Below are positions 7,172 to 10,000 of a stretch of 10,000 bases of DNA, piece after piece; position 1 is the stretch's first letter, and each line of letters opens with the position of its first letter. The DNA is from Neocallimastix lanati (nom. inval.). Lineage: Eukaryota; Neocallimastigomycota; Neocallimastigomycetes; Neocallimastigales; Neocallimastigaceae. The stretch covers positions 542,501-552,500 of the forward strand of contig JACVTC010000027.1 of assembly GCA_016946835.1 (NCBI GenBank), written 5' to 3'. The position numbers and the translations under genes were made by a program. The notes below the pieces were generated by a model that searched no databases, was not told where the DNA came from, and was given only the letters and a program-made list of their open reading frames with translations.

Positions 7172-7304
7172 AGTTATATATCACAACATTATATACATGT
7201 ATCAATTAATTTAATTTTAATTATAATATATAAACCTTTTTTATATATTGTGAATATTACTAATAATATTAAATATATTTGTTTTTTTTCAAATAATAAT
7301 TAAT

Positions 7305-7370
7305 TATTATGATATATAAAAAATCAAAAAAATTAACTATTATGATATATAAAAAATCAAAAAAATTAAC
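7305..7370 (+). repeat. Perfect tandem duplication of a 33-bp unit
   Basis: Two identical 33-bp copies occupy 7305-7337 and 7338-7370, each starting TATTATGATATATAAAAA and ending AAAAATTAAC. The next bases, TATTA, begin a third copy that does not continue. Complete identity points to a recent slippage or unequal exchange event. Confidence 0.95.
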
Positions 7371-7543
7371 TATTACTTTTATAAAACTTTTTAATAAAAA
7401 AATTTTTAAATTAATCAATAAATTATTAAATGGGTTTCGTACTACTTGAATATCATTTTAATTAACTTTTATTATTTATTAAAGTTTGGAAGACTGGAAA
7501 ATGGAAAAAGAATTTCAGTTTTAATGAAATATAATTATAATTA

Positions 7544-7683
7544 CAATAAATAATCAATAATCAATAATCAATAATCAATAATCAATAATCAATAATTAAA
7601 TAATTAAATAATCAATAATCAATAATCAATAATCAATAATCAATAATCAATAATCAATAATCAACAATCAATAATCAATAATA
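7544..7683 (+). repeat. Heptanucleotide array, unit CAATAAT, about 20 copies
   Basis: Tandem copies of CAATAAT fill about 140 bp. They are interrupted near 7594-7610 by variants in which C is replaced by T (TTAAATAAT phase), and one copy reads CAACAAT near 7663. A 7-base period rules out a conserved reading frame. The unit differs by a single C-to-A change from that of the larger array at 8213-8742. Confidence 0.93.
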
Positions 7684-8212
7684 ATGATAAAGAATTAATT
7701 TTATTATATTAAAATTACTTTTATATAATGGAATATTAAACTTTTATTATATCAATACATTAATAAAAATATAAGTAATTTTTGTAAAATCTACTTTTAA
7801 ATTATTATTATAAAGTAATTTTTTTTGTACTAGAAGATTAAAAGATATTTATTTATATAATAAATAATATATATAATTGACTCAATAAAATATTGAATTA
7901 AATAGAACTTTATGTTTCACTAATAATTATTAATAATTATAATATATAATATTATAATTAAATGTAGCTTTGAATATTAGACACTTTATTTTACTTTATT
8001 TTTACTTTTTTCTTTATAATTCTTTTCATAAATTTTCTATTCTATTATATCATAAATAAATATGTTTTATTATATCTTTTAAAAATGTATCTAAAAAATC
8101 TCTTAAATTAGCTTCCTCTTCAAAAGTTTAATATTTAATATTTACCGAAAGATTTTAAAATTAAATATTAAATATAAATAATAAATACAAAATATTAAAT
8201 ATTAAATATAAA
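7684..8212. other. Gene-free DNA between the two heptamer arrays
   Basis: About 530 bp of A+T-rich sequence with no supportable gene on either strand. It contains a perfect 11-bp inverted repeat at 7935-7959. A short stretch around CGAAAGA (8126-8172) has a similar copy near 9247-9294. Confidence 0.6.
7935..7959 (+). repeat. Perfect 11-bp inverted repeat with 3-base spacer
   Basis: AATTATAATAT and ATATTATAATT flank ATA. It could extrude as a hairpin, but all pairs are A/T. At this base composition one or two such palindromes per 10 kb are expected by chance. Confidence 0.6.
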
Positions 8213-8742
8213 AATAATAAATAATTGAATAATAAATAATTGAATAATTGAATAATAAATAATAAATAATAAATAATAAATAATAAATAATAAATAATAA
8301 ATAATAAATAATAAATAATAAATAATAAATAATAAAATAATAAATAATAAATAATAAATAATAAATAATAAATAATAAATAATAAATAATAAATAATAAA
8401 TAATAAATAATAAATAATAAATAATAAATAATAAATAATAAATAATAAATAATAAATAATAAATAATAAATAATAAATAATAAATAATAAATAATAAATA
8501 ATAAATAATAAATAATAAATAATAAATAATAAATAATAATAATAATAATAAATAATAAATAATATATAATAAATAATAAATAATAAATAATAAATAATAA
8601 ATAATAAATAATAAATAATAAATAATAAATAATAAATAATAAATAATAAATAATAAATAATAAATAATAAATAATAAATAATAAATAATAAATAATAAAT
8701 AATAAATAATAAATAATAAATAATAAATAATAAATAATAATT
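8213..8742 (+). repeat. Heptanucleotide array, unit AATAAAT, about 70 copies
   Basis: A minisatellite-like array of a 7-bp A/T unit covers about 490 bp of near-perfect repeat (8251-8741). Its left edge (8213-8250) is degenerate, with AATTGAAT-type units. Breaks in the period are seen at about 8331-8340 (one extra A in place of the usual phase), 8532-8549 (a stretch of AAT trinucleotides) and 8562-8569 (ATATATA). These mark blocks that probably expanded separately. TAA occurs in all three plus-strand frames, so nothing is translated through it on that strand. Confidence 0.95.
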
Positions 8743-9300
8743 ATGAAATATTATAAAATATAAATATTTTAAAATAAAAATATAAAAAACATATGAAATA
8801 TATAATAAGTATATAAAAATCTAAAAAAATTAATTATTTAATTTATTTTTATTTTTCTATTTAATATTTAATTGAGTTATATTTTTATTTTTTATTCTTT
8901 TGAAAGATTTTTTGATTAAATGATCAATTATATTATAAATATAATAATGAATATATAATATTTCAGTTATATTTATTATACACTAAATACAAATATATTG
9001 CAATATATTTTATATTAATTAATTAATCCAAAGTATGACAAAAAAAAAAAACAATTAATAATATATTATAATAATTATATTCTAATATATATAGTACTAA
9101 TATTTATTAAAATTTATGTTTTTATCCATAATTAATAATATACTTTAAAAATAATATAATCAATTGAATGAATTTATATTATTTAAATTAATAAATTAAT
9201 AATATTAATAAGTGTATAAATAAATAATAGACAAATAAATACTTAAAATTTTAAATATTAATCTTTATCGAAAGAATAAATTTTTAAATATTATATACAA
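8743..9300. other. Gene-free A+T-rich DNA right of the large array
   Basis: This segment is dominated by A/T with very little G or C. No ORF, RNA or decayed gene was seen. A stretch near 9247-9294 resembles 8126-8172, including the shared CGAAAGA. Confidence 0.6.
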
Positions 9301-9970
9301 TTTTTTTTTTTTTTTTTTTGAAATTTTTTTTTTTAATAAACCAAAAATTAAAAAAAATTTTTTTATTATTTGTTGTTTTTAAATATAAAACTTTTTTAAA
9401 GGATCTTTTTTTTATTTACTTATTTAAATAATTAGAGAATTAGAGTTCAAATAAAAGGAAAAAATAAATTAATTCAATTTTCATATAAAGTAGAATAGTA
9501 TAATTTAATCTAATTCAATTATATAGTTTTAAATTATATTTATATATTCAATTAATACAATATTAATAGATATTGTTTTACATTTACAAATAAAAAAAAG
9601 ATTAATTAAATAAACCTTTAAAAATTTACACAAGAGATAAAAACAAAAAGAAGATATTAAAAGATCTTTAAACAATTAAACAAAAAAAAAAAAACTTTTG
9701 TGATGAGTAGTCAAAGGAACTAAAACTATTTAACAAAAGTAATGAAATAGAAATAATAATAATAAAAAAAAAAACAATTAAATAAACAAAATAAAACAAA
9801 AACAAAAATAAAAATAGAAAAAAAAAAAAAAGAAAATTCATAAAAATAAATAAAAATAAAACATTAAATATATATTCATATATAGAATTATATTCACATA
9901 TATAAAACAAGCAAAAAAAAAGTCTTGTTAATCATTAAAATATAATTACATTCTAAAAAAAAAAAGAAAA
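9301..9970 (+). promoter_or_regulatory. T-rich then A-rich block, possible promoter and leader of a gene beyond the right edge
   Basis: The plus strand opens with T runs of 19 (9301-9319), 11 (9324-9334) and 7 bases (9358-9364), then changes to strongly A-rich, T-poor sequence from about 9580 to 9970 (for example the 13-base A run at 9682-9694). Oligo-T tracts followed by an A-rich untranslated leader are common at promoters in A+T-extreme eukaryotes such as dictyostelids. That would place a plus-strand gene starting past 10000. No coding sequence is seen within the window, so this is inference from strand asymmetry alone. Confidence 0.3.
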
Positions 9971-10000
9971 TTATATATTAGATTTTATTTAATAGAATAT

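Larger units (their letters stand above)
5596..7304. other. Gene-free A+T-rich DNA
   Basis: No credible gene was found on either strand in this 1.7 kb. It contains long A runs at 6068-6089 (22 bases) and 6445-6463 (19 bases). A 9-bp inverted repeat (AATATTATT / AATAATATT) lies at 5840-5859. A 20-codon frame at 6267-6329 is too short to support. A slightly G+C-richer patch with hairpins begins near 6945. No tRNA-like fold was seen. Confidence 0.65.

Noticed and set aside
6900-7200. tRNA gene in the G+C-richer patch
   Set aside because: No acceptor stem, D-arm and T-arm arrangement, and no TTCGA-type T-loop in the right context.
7544-7683. CRISPR-like array
   Set aside because: No unique spacers; it is a simple tandem heptamer.
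7544-8742. Telomere-like repeat
   Set aside because: The period is 7 bp, but the units lack the G-rich strand typical of telomeres and the arrays are internal.
9668-9910. 80-codon ORF on the minus strand, Phe/Leu-rich, membrane-like
   Set aside because: It reads the complement of oligo-A runs; the Phe stretches come from T homopolymers. No motif and no plausible start region.
1-10000. Free A+T-rich virus genome such as an entomopoxvirus
   Set aside because: Such genomes are densely coding; here nearly half the window is gene-free simple-sequence DNA and RPB2 is truncated.

Overview
The window looks like very A+T-rich eukaryotic chromosomal DNA carrying remnants of a nucleocytoplasmic large DNA virus (NCLDV). 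Two of the genes belong to NCLDV core families that can be recognised from motifs. One is the C-terminal piece of a multisubunit RNA polymerase second-largest subunit (RPB2 type, 146-661, + strand). The other is a D5-type superfamily 3 helicase (1152-2939, - strand). A 96-residue reading frame at 5305-5595 resembles the first ~100 residues of a viral family B DNA polymerase, less certainly. Two further frames, of 196 aa (3599-4189, -) and 145 aa (4720-5157, +), were not recognised.

A free virus is unlikely. About 4.4 kb on the right (5596-10000) has no credible gene and is full of homopolymer runs and heptanucleotide arrays. The gaps between genes on the left are also long (about 490, 660 and 530 bp), whereas NCLDV genomes are densely coding. 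Two of the three recognisable viral genes lack most of their length. The helicase keeps 595 codons without a stop, next to spacer that is about 90 % A+T. The composition (spacer near 5-12 % G+C, recognisable viral genes up to ~45 % in sampled lines, long oligo-A and oligo-T runs) suits anaerobic gut fungi (Neocallimastigomycota) or dictyostelid-like amoebae. I cannot tell these apart from this sequence. Affinity to asfarvirus-like or poxvirus-like lineages is plausible from the RPB2 plus D5 set but is not resolved.

Layout: 1-133, possible decayed RPB2 sequence; 146-661, RPB2 C-terminal fragment; 662-1151, convergent A+T-rich spacer; 1152-2939, D5-like helicase without a primase domain; 2940-3598, spacer; 3599-4189, unknown gene on the helicase strand; 4190-4602, spacer with a candidate splice acceptor; 4603-4701 and 4720-5157, two same-frame + strand ORFs separated by a single TAA; 5305-5595, candidate DNA polymerase N-terminal fragment; 5596-7543, gene-free DNA with a slightly G+C-richer hairpin patch and a 33-bp tandem duplication; 7544-7683, AATCAAT-type heptamer array; 8213-8742, larger AATAAAT-type heptamer array; 9301-9970, a T-rich block followed by an A-rich block that may be the promoter and leader of a gene beyond the right edge.

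How the genes relate: RPB2 (transcription), the D5 helicase (replication) and the possible PolB piece (replication) are all parts of the same viral information-processing machinery. They fit a collapsed viral genome better than separate gene transfers. Only the helicase is close to a complete functional module.
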